Shown: positions 6,673-14,844 of the stretch, one piece after another | How the letters are laid out: the number at the start of each line of letters is the position of its first letter | How positions within the stretch are numbered: the first letter of the stretch is position 1 | Notes under the pieces: model-generated | Told to the model about the DNA's origin: nothing | The model's database searches: none | What the model saw: the letters and a program-made list of their open reading frames with translations, nothing else | Position numbers and translations under genes: made by a program | NCBI GenBank assembly: GCA_020060485.1 | Contig: JAGVAB010000027.1 | Location: forward strand, 1 to 16,305 | Source of the DNA: Anaerolineales bacterium | Lineage (GTDB): Bacteria; Chloroflexota; Anaerolineae; Anaerolineales; Anaerolineaceae | Length of the DNA: 16,305 nt | Direction of reading: 5' to 3'

Positions 6673-7961
6673 ACCGCACTCTCTGGAAAAAACTGTGGCA
6701 GGTGGGGTTGATTGGTATGCAAGAGATCCAACAAAACTTCTTCGACATGATCGGCTGCCGGCCCCAGGGGATTGGCGAGCAGTGCCTGGTAGGCCGCCCG
6801 GCGGTCTCCCTTGACGGCTGCTTCCACGGTCAGGAGTTCGTACATCTTCATTTGGGTCATCAGGCCAAAACAGACGGGTGGCAAAGATTCGGTCTTGATT
6901 GGGTGGAACCCGCTGGCATTGACCACACAGGGCATCTCCAGCACCCAGTCTGCTGGCCATTCTTCCACCGCACCCTGGTTGGGCCGGTTGACGATGTGCA
7001 CCTCATGCAGGTCATTGAAATGGGCATTGATCAACTGAGTGGCCAGAGTGGAATAATACGCTCCACCGCGCTGCATCAGTTCCGGCGGCAGGCTGACCAG
7101 GTGCGGGTCGGCATATTGTTTGAACAGGGTTTCTTCAATCGTTTGCACGGTCTCTGCGCGCGAAGGCGGCCAGGCAGCCTGGCGCTGGATGCGGTCTTGC
7201 GTGTAGTAATAATATTGCAGGTAGGAATTGGGGATCATGCCCAAATTCTCGATCGTTTTGGCATCCCACAGATCTTCCTCGATTTGCTGATAATTCTGCA
7301 TGATCACCGGCCAAATATCTTCGCCGTCCAGGGTAAAACCCCGGTACCAGCCAAAATGATTCAATCCCATGGTATCCAAAAACCCGCGTTGCGGTTCAAT
7401 TGTTTCACCCCGCAGTTCGCCCAGAAAATCCAGGATGCGCATTTTGGTGGTGATCGGACCGTTGCACACGCCCACACTGCAAACATCCGGTGCATACCGC
7501 ATCAGCGCTTCTGTGTTCAGGCCGGATGGGTTGGTGAAGTTGACCAGCACCGCAGCAGGCGCAGATCGCCGGATTTCTTCTGCGATATTGAGCAGAACTG
7601 GTATGGTGCGCAGGGCCTTGGCCATGCCGCCCACCCCATTGGTTTCCTGGCCGATCAGGCCATGCCGTTTGCCCAGGTATTCATCTGCGCGGCGGGCGGC
7701 CAGCATGCCCACCCGAAACTGGGTGATGACATAGGATGACCCCTGGATGGCTTCTTGTAGCGATGTGGTTTTGATGATGTTGAAAGGCGCATGGCTGGCA
7801 GCAGCCATGCGTTCAGCAAAGTTGCCAACAATCTGTAATCGCTCTGCATCGATATCCATCAGCCAGATCTCGTTGACTGGCAGGCTGGGTGCCCGTTTAA
7901 TAAACCCATGAATTAATTCCGGCGTATAACTGGAACCAGCACCGATCACAGTGATTTTCAT
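6669..7961 (-). CDS. Glycoside hydrolase family 4, 6-phospho-beta-glucosidase-like
   Basis: NAD+- and divalent-metal-dependent phosphoglycosidase of 430 residues, the normal GH4 length. GH4 enzymes work by oxidation at C3, elimination and readdition rather than by the common acid/base route. The N-terminal dinucleotide-binding region is MKITVIGAGSSYTPEL. QFRVGMLAARRADE (81-94) and GLIGQETNGVGG (101-112) resemble the 6-phospho-beta-glucosidase branch (BglT/CelF/LicH). Expected metal-site elements are VCNGP around C166 and NHFGW around H202; NFTNPSG (141-147) and RGGAYYS (298-304) also fit. The ATG at 7961 is chosen because AGGAG lies seven bases ahead and the family starts at MKI; a longer start would add 37 unsupported residues. 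It overlaps the kinase downstream. Confidence 0.9.
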   Translation of the reverse strand: MKITVIGAGSSYTPELIHGFIKRAPSLPVNEIWLMDIDAERLQIVGNFAERMAAASHAPFNIIKTTSLQEAIQGSSYVITQFRVGMLAARRADEYLGKRHGLIGQETNGVGGMAKALRTIPVLLNIAEEIRRSAPAAVLVNFTNPSGLNTEALMRYAPDVCSVGVCNGPITTKMRILDFLGELRGETIEPQRGFLDTMGLNHFGWYRGFTLDGEDIWPVIMQNYQQIEEDLWDAKTIENLGMIPNSYLQYYYYTQDRIQRQAAWPPSRAETVQTIEETLFKQYADPHLVSLPPELMQRGGAYYSTLATQLINAHFNDLHEVHIVNRPNQGAVEEWPADWVLEMPCVVNASGFHPIKTESLPPVCFGLMTQMKMYELLTVEAAVKGDRRAAYQALLANPLGPAADHVEEVLLDLLHTNQPHLPQFFPESAV

Positions 7962-8118
7962 GAGGATTCTCCTAAAAACAGCAATCTCTTTTGAAAACAC
8001 CCCCAGCAAACTTCTTTTTCGCTGCAATTCCCAGAGAGCCACTTTTGCGGTGGGCGTAGAGCTCCTGTTCACCTGAGAAGGTGAGTGTGTTCATTGATAA
8101 TCTTTACCTGGCTGAAAA
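7962..8118 (-). other. Spacer between regulator and GH4 gene with a small hairpin
   Basis: This gap of about 157 bases has no credible coding sequence. It contains one 6-bp inverted repeat, TCACCT (8069-8074) and AGGTGA (8079-8084), with a 4-base loop, and the GH4 ribosome-binding site at its end. No clear promoter or T-run is seen, so read-through from the regulator into the GH4 gene is likely. The stem-loop may moderate read-through or mRNA decay. Confidence 0.35.
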
Positions 8119-9072
8119 CTATTCCTGCGCCAGGCGTCTGGCAGTGAAGTGATCGGTGACCAGGATATTGATCCAGCGGCCGCGCAGTGCACCCAGGATG
8201 CCCGCATATTTGCGTGAGCCGCCCGCCACTCCGACTGCCCGCCCGACCTTGCTCAATTGTTCGAGGGTCATGGAGATCACCCGTTTCTCAAGTCCGGTTT
8301 CCACCAGTTTTCCATTCTCGTCAAAGAAGCGCATCAGGATGTCTCCCACAGCGTGCGCTTTGCGCAACAAATCCATTTCCTGTGGGGAGAAAATATTTCC
8401 GCTCTGTGCCAATAGGGGAGAGGGTTCCACCGCGCCGATGCCAACCAGGGCGGTGGTAACATGATCAAAAAGCTGCAATGCCTGTTGCGCAGCCTGGTCG
8501 GCCATAAGGATATCGCGGGCTGCTTCGCTGGCCAGCACACCAGAGATGGGCAGGTAGACGGGATCGCCGTTCACCAATTGTGCCATACGCGAGGTCAGGC
8601 GTGTGGCATGGGCTTCAGCAGACGGGTTGCCGACACCGCCCAGAATTTGCACCACTTTCACCCCCGGTTTGCGGGGCAGGGGGTGCAGGGTATCCACCAT
8701 GGCCAGCAGGGTGGAACTCCAGGACGAAATACCGATCACCTCATTGGGCCGGATGGCCGACTCGATGTAATAGGCGGTTGAGGCGCCCAGATCACGCAGG
8801 ATCATTTTTTCATCATCGTCCACGCAATCCACCACAATGGCATCCCGCAATCCATATTTCCTGACCAGGGTTTCTTCCAGTTCGGTGTGCACGCCCTGGG
8901 GGATGTGAACGGAAATGCGGATGACCCCTTCTTCTCTGGCGCGATTAAGCAGCCGCGAAACCGTTGCCTGTGAGAGTTCCAACTGGCTGGCGATTTCTGA
9001 TTGGCGCATATTCCATTCGTAATACATTCGTGCTACCCGGGTGATCAGTCGAAGTTCGTCTATTCGCAGCAT
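8119..9072 (-). CDS. SorC/DeoR-type sugar-phosphate-responsive transcriptional regulator
   Basis: A 317-residue regulator with an N-terminal helix-turn-helix (about 22-50, MRQSEIASQLELSQATVSRLL) and a large C-terminal sugar-binding domain of the SorC family. That domain shows GISSWSSTLLAMV, VQILGGVG, LVGIGA, VGDILMRFFDENG and the closing VAGGSRKYAGILGAL...ILVTD pattern. These regulators bind DNA as tetramers or dimers and respond to phosphorylated sugars, mostly as repressors that release DNA on binding effector. AAGGA about six bases before the ATG serves as the ribosome-binding site. It is divergent from the transketolase operon and upstream of GH4 and kinase, so it most likely controls both arms through the inverted repeat between them. 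The effector is probably a pathway ketose phosphate, by inference. Confidence 0.92.
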   Translation of the reverse strand: MLRIDELRLITRVARMYYEWNMRQSEIASQLELSQATVSRLLNRAREEGVIRISVHIPQGVHTELEETLVRKYGLRDAIVVDCVDDDEKMILRDLGASTAYYIESAIRPNEVIGISSWSSTLLAMVDTLHPLPRKPGVKVVQILGGVGNPSAEAHATRLTSRMAQLVNGDPVYLPISGVLASEAARDILMADQAAQQALQLFDHVTTALVGIGAVEPSPLLAQSGNIFSPQEMDLLRKAHAVGDILMRFFDENGKLVETGLEKRVISMTLEQLSKVGRAVGVAGGSRKYAGILGALRGRWINILVTDHFTARRLAQE

Positions 9073-9123
9073 CCGATTTCCTTGTGAATAAAAAATAGAC
9101 AGAGAATAAATATTCGTTTTTTA

Positions 9124-9152
9124 TTGCATTCTTATTTCACTTTGTGTATTAT
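9124..9152 (+). promoter_or_regulatory. Promoter of the transketolase/ABC-importer operon
   Basis: TTGCAT (9124-9129) and TATTAT (9147-9152) are spaced by 17 bases. The -10 lies inside the operator spacer. A start near 9159 would give a leader of about 35 bases carrying AGGTGG (9178-9183) ahead of the ATG at 9195. Confidence 0.6.
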
Positions 9153-9165
9153 AGCACAAAGTGAA
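9136..9165. promoter_or_regulatory. Probable SorC-regulator operator: perfect 11-bp inverted repeat
   Basis: TTCACTTTGTG (9136-9146) and CACAAAGTGAA (9155-9165) are exact reverse complements separated by 8 bases. The spacer contains the -10 elements of the divergent promoters, so occupancy would block both. Additional half-site-like copies of GTGAATAAA occur at 9084-9092 and 9161-9169, and TATTCGTT (9111-9118) is mirrored by AACGAATA (9171-9178), as expected for a multi-site region bound by an oligomeric regulator. Confidence 0.7.
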
Positions 9166-9176
9166 TAAATAACGAA
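9148..9176 (-). promoter_or_regulatory. Promoter of the regulator/GH4/kinase arm
   Basis: On the minus strand a perfect TATAAT (9153-9148) has only a weak -35 (TTCGTT, 9176-9171) at 17-base spacing. It shares almost the same base pairs as the -10 of the opposite promoter. Leader length to the regulator ATG would be about 70 bases. Confidence 0.45.
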
Positions 9177-9194
9177 TAGGTGGATAATTATTCA

Positions 9195-10076
9195 ATGCTA
9201 ATCGCAGATTCAACCAATCAACTTTCTCTTGAAAATCACAGGGTGCTCGAACGCAAATCCATCCTGTATCGCAAACTCGTCCTGCGTATGATCTATCAAG
9301 CCAGGGCTGGTCACACTGGCGGCAGTTTGTCCTGTGTGGATATTCTCAATACGCTCTACAATCACACCATGAATATCAGCCCTCAAAATTTCTCTTTGGT
9401 GGAACGAGATCATTATATTCATAGCAAGGGTCATTCGGTGGAGGCTTTGTACGCAGTCCTTGCGGACCAGGGCTTTTTCTCGCTGGAGGCGCTGGATACG
9501 CTGGAAAAATATGGTTCGGATTTTATCGGTCACCCGACCCGCAGCGTTCCGGGCATTGAGCAGAATACAGGCGCCCTGGGGCATGGTCTGGCTTTCGCCC
9601 TGGGCATGGCCCTGGCCGCCAAAAAAACTGGACGCAATGACCGCATCTTTACCTTGATGGGGGATGGTGAGCTGGCCGAGGGCTCCATCTGGGAGGCTTC
9701 AGCGGCGGCAGCCCATTATCATCTGGACAATCTTACGGCCATTGTGGACCGTAATACGCTACAGATCAGTGGCCGAACGGAAGATATCATGGCTATGGAG
9801 CCGCTGGAGGAAAAATTCAGTGCCTTCGGCTATGCCATCCGTCATGTGGATGGCAATGATGTGGCTGCCCTGGCAATTCTTTTAGATGGTCTGCCCTTTG
9901 AAACTGGCAAACCGAATTTGATCCTGGCTCATACCATCAAGGGCAAGGGGATCAGTTTCATGGAAGATAACGTCAAGTGGCATCATCGGGTTCCCACAGA
10001 TGAAGAATATGCGGCTGCGCTGCAGGAGCTGGATCAGGCAGAGCAGGACCTGGAGAAAACTTATGGGCCTTTCTGA
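9195..10076 (+). CDS. Transketolase N-terminal subunit (split transketolase, thiamin-diphosphate domain)
   Basis: Pyrophosphate-binding subunit of a two-polypeptide transketolase, 293 residues from the ATG at 9195. The TPP motif is GDGELAEGSIWEAS (156-169) closing at DRN (N187). Conserved histidines appear in RAGHTGGS (38-45), HSKGH (76-80) and TGALGHG (126-132). A GTG at 9180 is in frame but sits inside the AGGTGG ribosome-binding site, so the ATG is preferred. Its partner subunit overlaps by 14 bases, which couples translation of the two halves. Two-subunit transketolases of this size are common in sugar-specific operons, where they accept dedicated ketose phosphates (for example apulose 4-phosphate) rather than serving general metabolism. 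The actual donor sugar is unknown. Confidence 0.9.
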   Translation: MLIADSTNQLSLENHRVLERKSILYRKLVLRMIYQARAGHTGGSLSCVDILNTLYNHTMNISPQNFSLVERDHYIHSKGHSVEALYAVLADQGFFSLEALDTLEKYGSDFIGHPTRSVPGIEQNTGALGHGLAFALGMALAAKKTGRNDRIFTLMGDGELAEGSIWEASAAAAHYHLDNLTAIVDRNTLQISGRTEDIMAMEPLEEKFSAFGYAIRHVDGNDVAALAILLDGLPFETGKPNLILAHTIKGKGISFMEDNVKWHHRVPTDEEYAAALQELDQAEQDLEKTYGPF

Positions 10077-11028
10077 TCTGGAAATGGGCAAAGCCAACCT
10101 GGATATATTTTCCCAGACCTTGCTGGAGCTGGCGGCCGGTGACCCTGATCTTCTGGTCATCACCAGTGATTCGCGCGGTTCCGGGCGCATCACATCTTTT
10201 GGCGAGCAATTCCCCGATCAGTTGGTGGAGATTGGCATCGCCGAGCAAAACCTGGTTGGCGTTGCTGCCGGGCTGGCAGCAGCTGGAAAGAAGGTGTTTG
10301 CTGTTTCCCCGGCCTGTTTCCTGACGGCCCGTGCCTTGGAGCAGATCAAGAACGATGTGGCTTATTCCGACCAACCCGTCAAGGTGATTGGAATCAGCGC
10401 CGGGGTGAGTTATGGTGCCCTGGGCACCACACACCATTCTTTGCATGATTTCGCAGCTTTGCAAGCCATTAATAATATCGACATTATTGCCCCAGCCGAT
10501 AATTTTGAAACCCGGGAGGCCATTCGGGCATCTTTTTACCATCCCCGGCCAGTTTATATCCGCTTCGGTAAAAAGGCCATGCCGCACCTGCATGATGCCA
10601 AAGCTTCGTTCCAGATTGGCAAAGCCATCCAGTTGACCCGCCAGCGCGGGCAATATGATGTGGCCTTGATTGCCTGCGGTGAAACCGTTGCACCGGCATT
10701 GCTTGCCAGCCAGCTATTAAATGAAAGAGGTTTCACAAGCTGCGTATTGAGCATGCATACCATCCGGCCTTTCGATGCAGAGGCAGTGCGTCAGGCTGCC
10801 GACCGCTCGCGAGTGGTGATCACCGTTGAGGAACACAGCGTGAATGGCGGATTGGGCAGCCGGGTGGCTTCTTTCTTGATGCAAAGCAGGCTCTTTCGTC
10901 CCATGCGCATCGTTGGCATTCCCGACGAGCATACTGTAACCGGCAGCCAGGCAGAGATTTTCAAGCACTATGGAATTTCAGCGCAAGGTCTTTTTGAGAC
11001 AGCCTTGAATCTTTTGGAAGAGGGATGA
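10063..11028 (+). CDS. Transketolase C-terminal subunit (pyrimidine-binding and C-terminal domains)
   Basis: Second half of the split transketolase, 321 residues. The catalytic glutamate that activates the thiamin ring is E61 in IGIAEQNLVGVAAGLA. The active-site histidine region is YGALGTTHHSLHDFA (117-131), and a C-terminal domain with VITVEEHSVNGGLGS follows. The ATG at 10063 has GGAG seven bases ahead; a start 21 bases later is possible. It overlaps the N-terminal subunit by 14 bases at its front and the kinase gene by ATGA at its end. The active heterodimer or heterotetramer would transfer a two-carbon unit between a ketose phosphate and an aldose phosphate such as glyceraldehyde 3-phosphate. 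Confidence 0.9.
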   Translation: MGLSDLEMGKANLDIFSQTLLELAAGDPDLLVITSDSRGSGRITSFGEQFPDQLVEIGIAEQNLVGVAAGLAAAGKKVFAVSPACFLTARALEQIKNDVAYSDQPVKVIGISAGVSYGALGTTHHSLHDFAALQAINNIDIIAPADNFETREAIRASFYHPRPVYIRFGKKAMPHLHDAKASFQIGKAIQLTRQRGQYDVALIACGETVAPALLASQLLNERGFTSCVLSMHTIRPFDAEAVRQAADRSRVVITVEEHSVNGGLGSRVASFLMQSRLFRPMRIVGIPDEHTVTGSQAEIFKHYGISAQGLFETALNLLEEG

Positions 11029-12542
11029 AAATGATGACACGTCCATCAGGTCTTTTTCTAGCCATTGATCAGAGTACTTCTGCCACCAAGGCCATGCTTT
11101 TCACTTTGGATGGCAATTTGTTGGACCAGGAATCGCTTTCGCACCGCCAGATCTATCCACGGCCTGGCTGGGTGGAACATGATGCCGAGGAGATTTTCCA
11201 GAATGTCTTGCAGTCGGCTTCCACTTTACTTTCACGCCATACGCATCAGTGGGATGAATTGCTGGCTTTGAGCATCACCAATCAGCGGGAGACCTTCGTG
11301 GTCTTTGACCGGGAGACCGGAAAGCCCCTGCACAATGCCATCGTCTGGCAATGCGGCCGGGGGGCCGGGTTGTGTGATCAATTGCTTGAAGCTGGTTATG
11401 GGGAGAGGGTGCATCAACTGACCGGCTTGAGGATTGACACCTATTTTCCCGCCTCCAAGTTGCGCTGGCTGCTGGATGCCCAGCCGGATCTGAATGCCCG
11501 CCTGAAAGACGGTTTGGCTTTATTTGGCACCATCGATACTTATCTGGTGCATCGCCTGACAGGCGGCGAGGTCTACGCCACAGACCACACCAACGCTTCC
11601 CGAACCTTGTTTTACGATATTGAAAAACTGGCCTGGAGTCAGGAGCTATGCGATGTGTTTGAAGTCACCCTGGGTGAATTACCCGATGTGCGCGAGAGTG
11701 CGGCCTGGTACGGCGACACAGATCTGGGGGGCGTGCTGAACCGGCGCATCCCGATTTGCGGGGTGATGGGCGATTCGCAAGCGGCTTTGTTTGCCCAGCG
11801 CTGTTTTACGCCGGGAAGTGCCAAGGTTACCTTTGGCACCGGTTCATCGGTTCTTTTGAACATTGGTCATGAGAAACGGTTGTCTTCAGCCGGCACTGTA
11901 ACAGCCCTGGGATGGGTGCTGCACGGACAGCCAACCTATGCTTTTGAGGGGATCATTAACTTCACTGGAGCCACCATCTCCTGGATGAGGGATCAGGCGC
12001 AGTTGATCAGTGATCCGGCTGAAACAGAAACGTTGGCGCTTTCGGTAGCCGATAATGGCGGCGTCTATTTCATCCCTGCCTTTGTGGGGCTCAGTGCTCC
12101 GTATTGGCGGGCGGATGCCAGGGCGGCCATTCTGGGCATTACACCCTACACAACCCGCGCTCATATTGTGCGCGCCGGCCTGGAATCGATCGCCTATATC
12201 GTGACCGATGTCCTCAATGCCATGGGACAGGATGCCGGTGTTGATCTGAAGATGGTGCATGCCGATGGCGGGGCTGTGCGCAATTCATTCCTGATGCAGT
12301 TTGTGGCTGACCTGAATCAATTGACTGTTCGGGCTGCCCAAACTCCGGAACTTTCCGCACTTGGGGCGGTCTTCAGTGGCGGTCTTGGATTGAAAGTGTA
12401 CGCTTCTTTGGAAGATTTACAGAGTCTCCCCTTCAATTATGTAGAATACAAGTCCTCAATGGATATCGTGCGTCTGAATAACTTGCTGGCAGGCTGGCAG
12501 TCAGCTGTCCAAAAAGTTCTGTATCAATCAAAACAAGGATGA
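11025..12542 (+). CDS. FGGY-family carbohydrate kinase, closest in motifs to glycerol kinase
   Basis: ATP-dependent kinase of 505 residues, the standard FGGY length. The phosphate-1 motif is AIDQSTSATKAMLF (13-26). Residues that contact polyol in glycerol kinase are retained: R and E of TNQRET (85-90), the W in AIVWQ, the Y in TYFPASKLRW and the catalytic aspartate in GVMGDSQAALF. The adenosine region reads HADGGAVRNSFLMQF. The glycerol-kinase-like pocket suggests a small ketose or polyol with a terminal CH2OH; apulose, erythrulose, xylulose and glycerol are all possible. The stop of the transketolase gene overlaps the ATG at 11025; ATGs at 11031 and 11034 lie better spaced from GAGGG and may be used instead. 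It lies in the same operon as the split transketolase, so its product is probably that enzyme's substrate. Confidence 0.88.
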   Translation: MKMMTRPSGLFLAIDQSTSATKAMLFTLDGNLLDQESLSHRQIYPRPGWVEHDAEEIFQNVLQSASTLLSRHTHQWDELLALSITNQRETFVVFDRETGKPLHNAIVWQCGRGAGLCDQLLEAGYGERVHQLTGLRIDTYFPASKLRWLLDAQPDLNARLKDGLALFGTIDTYLVHRLTGGEVYATDHTNASRTLFYDIEKLAWSQELCDVFEVTLGELPDVRESAAWYGDTDLGGVLNRRIPICGVMGDSQAALFAQRCFTPGSAKVTFGTGSSVLLNIGHEKRLSSAGTVTALGWVLHGQPTYAFEGIINFTGATISWMRDQAQLISDPAETETLALSVADNGGVYFIPAFVGLSAPYWRADARAAILGITPYTTRAHIVRAGLESIAYIVTDVLNAMGQDAGVDLKMVHADGGAVRNSFLMQFVADLNQLTVRAAQTPELSALGAVFSGGLGLKVYASLEDLQSLPFNYVEYKSSMDIVRLNNLLAGWQSAVQKVLYQSKQG

Positions 12543-12546
12543 AAGC

Positions 12547-13248
12547 ATGAGAAAAAAAATACTCACCATTGTATTCATTTTGGCCGGGATCATCTTCCTT
12601 TGGCTGACAGGCCGTTATGGTTTCACTGTGGTCAAGATCGAGGATGTTGAAAAGGCAATCCTGAGTGAAACCTTTGACCCTGTTGCCTATGTGGACGGGA
12701 TCTGGAATTCCAGATTGCTGCCAGCTTTTGAGGAAAAGGGCGTCGATCTTTACAAAATCCTTGAAGAAATTGATCTGGATGAGAATTCTACTGCCGCCAA
12801 GGATGACTTAACCGGAATTGCCAATACCTATGGGTTGATCACCGTGGGTGAGGCGCATGTCTACATGGTCAAAGGAACTGGCAAGATCGTTGCTGTGAAT
12901 ACCGCGACCAGTCTGGGCACGGCGGAAGTACAGCTGGATGGATATGATGGGCCGATCAAGGTGTTAATGTATATTGGTGCGCGTATTCCCAGTGATGAAA
13001 GCTCTGTGCGGGATGCAGTTGGGTTCATCACTTTTGGTGATTTTCGGGAACAGACAGAATATGGCAAGGTGGCATCCGAGATCAACAAGCGAGTTCTGGC
13101 TGATGTGCTCGGCCCAATCAATAAAGATGATCTGATTGGAAAGTCGATCAGTTTCAAGGGGGCTTTCAATATTCGCACCTTTAACTTGATCCAGATTGAT
13201 CTGAAAGAAATTCGAATTGTGCCGGTTGAAATGCAGTTGGGAGAATAG
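12547..13248 (+). CDS. DUF2291 family membrane-anchored extracytoplasmic protein
   Basis: A 233-residue protein with a basic start and one hydrophobic segment (about 5-20), then an extracytoplasmic domain. The stretch FDPVAYVDGIWNSRLLPA (43-60) is the hallmark of DUF2291 proteins, which occur in operons with ribose-type ABC importers. Members are often called putative periplasmic lipoproteins, but this N-terminus has no cysteine, so it is probably an uncleaved signal anchor. It lies between the FGGY kinase and the importer ATPase, with an AAGGA ribosome-binding site ahead. Its biochemical role is unknown; an accessory part of the importer or an aid to the binding protein are reasonable ideas. 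Confidence 0.83.
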   Translation: MRKKILTIVFILAGIIFLWLTGRYGFTVVKIEDVEKAILSETFDPVAYVDGIWNSRLLPAFEEKGVDLYKILEEIDLDENSTAAKDDLTGIANTYGLITVGEAHVYMVKGTGKIVAVNTATSLGTAEVQLDGYDGPIKVLMYIGARIPSDESSVRDAVGFITFGDFREQTEYGKVASEINKRVLADVLGPINKDDLIGKSISFKGAFNIRTFNLIQIDLKEIRIVPVEMQLGE

Positions 13249-13251
13249 CCG

Positions 13252-14844
13252 ATGCTTGAAACGAATCCCGTAGCCTATGCTGGTACCGCTAATCCACCTG
13301 ACATGGGCGAGATCATATTGAGGGCTGAAAACATTACCAAGGTCTTTCCGGGGACAAAGGCGCTGGATGAGGTTACCTTTAATGTATATGAAGGTAAGGT
13401 CAATGTTCTCATCGGTGAAAATGGCGCGGGCAAGTCCACCTTGATGAAGATCCTGGCCGGGGTAGAACAGCCTACTCAGGGGAGAATCCTGCTGGATGGA
13501 CAGGAAATCCACCTGCATTCGCCGCTGGACGCCACCCGTTTGGGGATTGGCATCATTTACCAGGAATTAAACTTGTGTGCCAACTTAAGCGTTGTGGACA
13601 ATGTTTATCTGGCGCGTGAAATCCGGCGAAACGGGCTGATTGATCATAAACAGCAAAAAAAGAACGCCGTGGAGCTTGTAAAGCGCCTGGAGCAAAAGAT
13701 CGATCCGTATGTTCTGGTGGGGGATCTGCGCATCGGGCAGCAGCAGATCGTGGAGATCGCCAAAGCCTTGGCGCAGGATGTGCGTATTCTGATCATGGAC
13801 GAGCCGACATCCGCTCTCAGCGCGGCTGAAGTGGAAGTCCTGTTTCGTGTCATTCGTGAACTGAAAAATCATGGCGTCGCTATCATCTATATTTCCCACA
13901 AACTGGAAGAATTGCTGCAAATCGGCGATCACATCACGGTTTTGCGTGATGGGCAAAAAGTAGCCGAGGAAGAAGCATGCAATGTGAATGTGCCCTGGTT
14001 GATTGGGAAAATGGTGGGGCGTGACCCTGCTGCGCTGTTTACGCGCAAGGAGCGCCCTTTAGGCAAGGTGTTGCTGAAGGTCGAGGATTTATGTCTGCCG
14101 CGCGCCGGGGGCGGGTATGTTTTGGACCATGTTTCTTTCGAACTTCGGGAAGGGGAAATCCTGGGGTTTTACGGGTTGATGGGTGCCGGGCGCTCTGACC
14201 TGGTGGACTGCCTGGCAGGAATGCACACGCAGGCTACCGGCAAGGTGTGGCTGAACGAAGCACTGGTGGATTCAAGAACCGTTCAGGGCCGGATCCAGGA
14301 AGGCTTTGTGCTGGTGCCCGAAGACCGCCAGCGGTTTGGCCTGGTGCCTACGCTTTCTGTGATGGACAACATGCTGCTGGCCAGCCTTAAAAATTACCTC
14401 AAGGGAATCTTTCTGGCCCGCAAAGCGCAGAGATCGGCCACAGACCAGAAAGTGCAGGAATTATCGATCCGTGTGGCCAATATTCACCAGCCAATTACGG
14501 CTCTCAGCGGCGGAAATCAGCAAAAAGTGGTGGTGGCCAAGGGGTTACTGACTCAGCCAAAGGTATTGCTGCTGGATGAACCAACCCGCGGGATTGATGT
14601 GGGGGCGAAATCAGAGATCTTTGAGATCATGAACAGATTGGCTTCCGAGATGTTTGGCGTGATCTTTGTCTCGTCGGAGCTTAAGGAAATCCTGGCGATG
14701 TCTGACCGTATTCTGGTCATGTCTAAAGGCGCAGTAACAGGAGAATTTTCACATTCAGAGGCTACGGAAGAAAAACTGGTTGCGGCATCTGCAATTGGTC
14801 ATGGCCCATCAAACGGAGGAAACCTTCATGGAGCAGCAAACTAG
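13252..14844 (+). CDS. Ribose-type sugar ABC importer ATPase (two fused nucleotide-binding domains)
   Basis: A 530-residue RbsA/MglA-type ATPase that powers a CUT2-family importer from the cytoplasmic face. Domain 1 has Walker A GENGAGKST (55-63), the Q-loop IIYQELNLC, the degenerate signature RIGQQQIVEIAKAL and Walker B ILIMDEPTSALS. Domain 2 has the altered Walker A-like GLMGAGRSDL (near 307), the canonical signature LSGGNQQKVVVAKG (near 418) and LLLDEPTRGIDVGAKSE. The imbalance of a degenerate signature in one half and an altered P-loop in the other is normal for this family. It begins three bases after the DUF2291 gene with GGGAG in front. An internal ATG at codon 18 is a possible shorter start. 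It overlaps the permease gene by 17 bases. Confidence 0.95.
   Translation: MLETNPVAYAGTANPPDMGEIILRAENITKVFPGTKALDEVTFNVYEGKVNVLIGENGAGKSTLMKILAGVEQPTQGRILLDGQEIHLHSPLDATRLGIGIIYQELNLCANLSVVDNVYLAREIRRNGLIDHKQQKKNAVELVKRLEQKIDPYVLVGDLRIGQQQIVEIAKALAQDVRILIMDEPTSALSAAEVEVLFRVIRELKNHGVAIIYISHKLEELLQIGDHITVLRDGQKVAEEEACNVNVPWLIGKMVGRDPAALFTRKERPLGKVLLKVEDLCLPRAGGGYVLDHVSFELREGEILGFYGLMGAGRSDLVDCLAGMHTQATGKVWLNEALVDSRTVQGRIQEGFVLVPEDRQRFGLVPTLSVMDNMLLASLKNYLKGIFLARKAQRSATDQKVQELSIRVANIHQPITALSGGNQQKVVVAKGLLTQPKVLLLDEPTRGIDVGAKSEIFEIMNRLASEMFGVIFVSSELKEILAMSDRILVMSKGAVTGEFSHSEATEEKLVAASAIGHGPSNGGNLHGAAN

Noticed and set aside
6702..7739. Plus-strand open frame of 345 codons
   Set aside because: It is antisense to the GH4 gene, whose motifs are intact; the translation is rich in His/Gln/Arg as expected of a shadow frame.
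9195..11028. Frameshift splitting a full-length transketolase
   Set aside because: Both halves have complete domain boundaries, the second has its own ribosome-binding site, and two-subunit transketolases of these sizes are a known natural form.
13252..14844. Degenerate signature in domain 1 and altered P-loop in domain 2 of the importer ATPase as signs of decay
   Set aside because: These departures are normal for RbsA/MglA-type fused ATPases.
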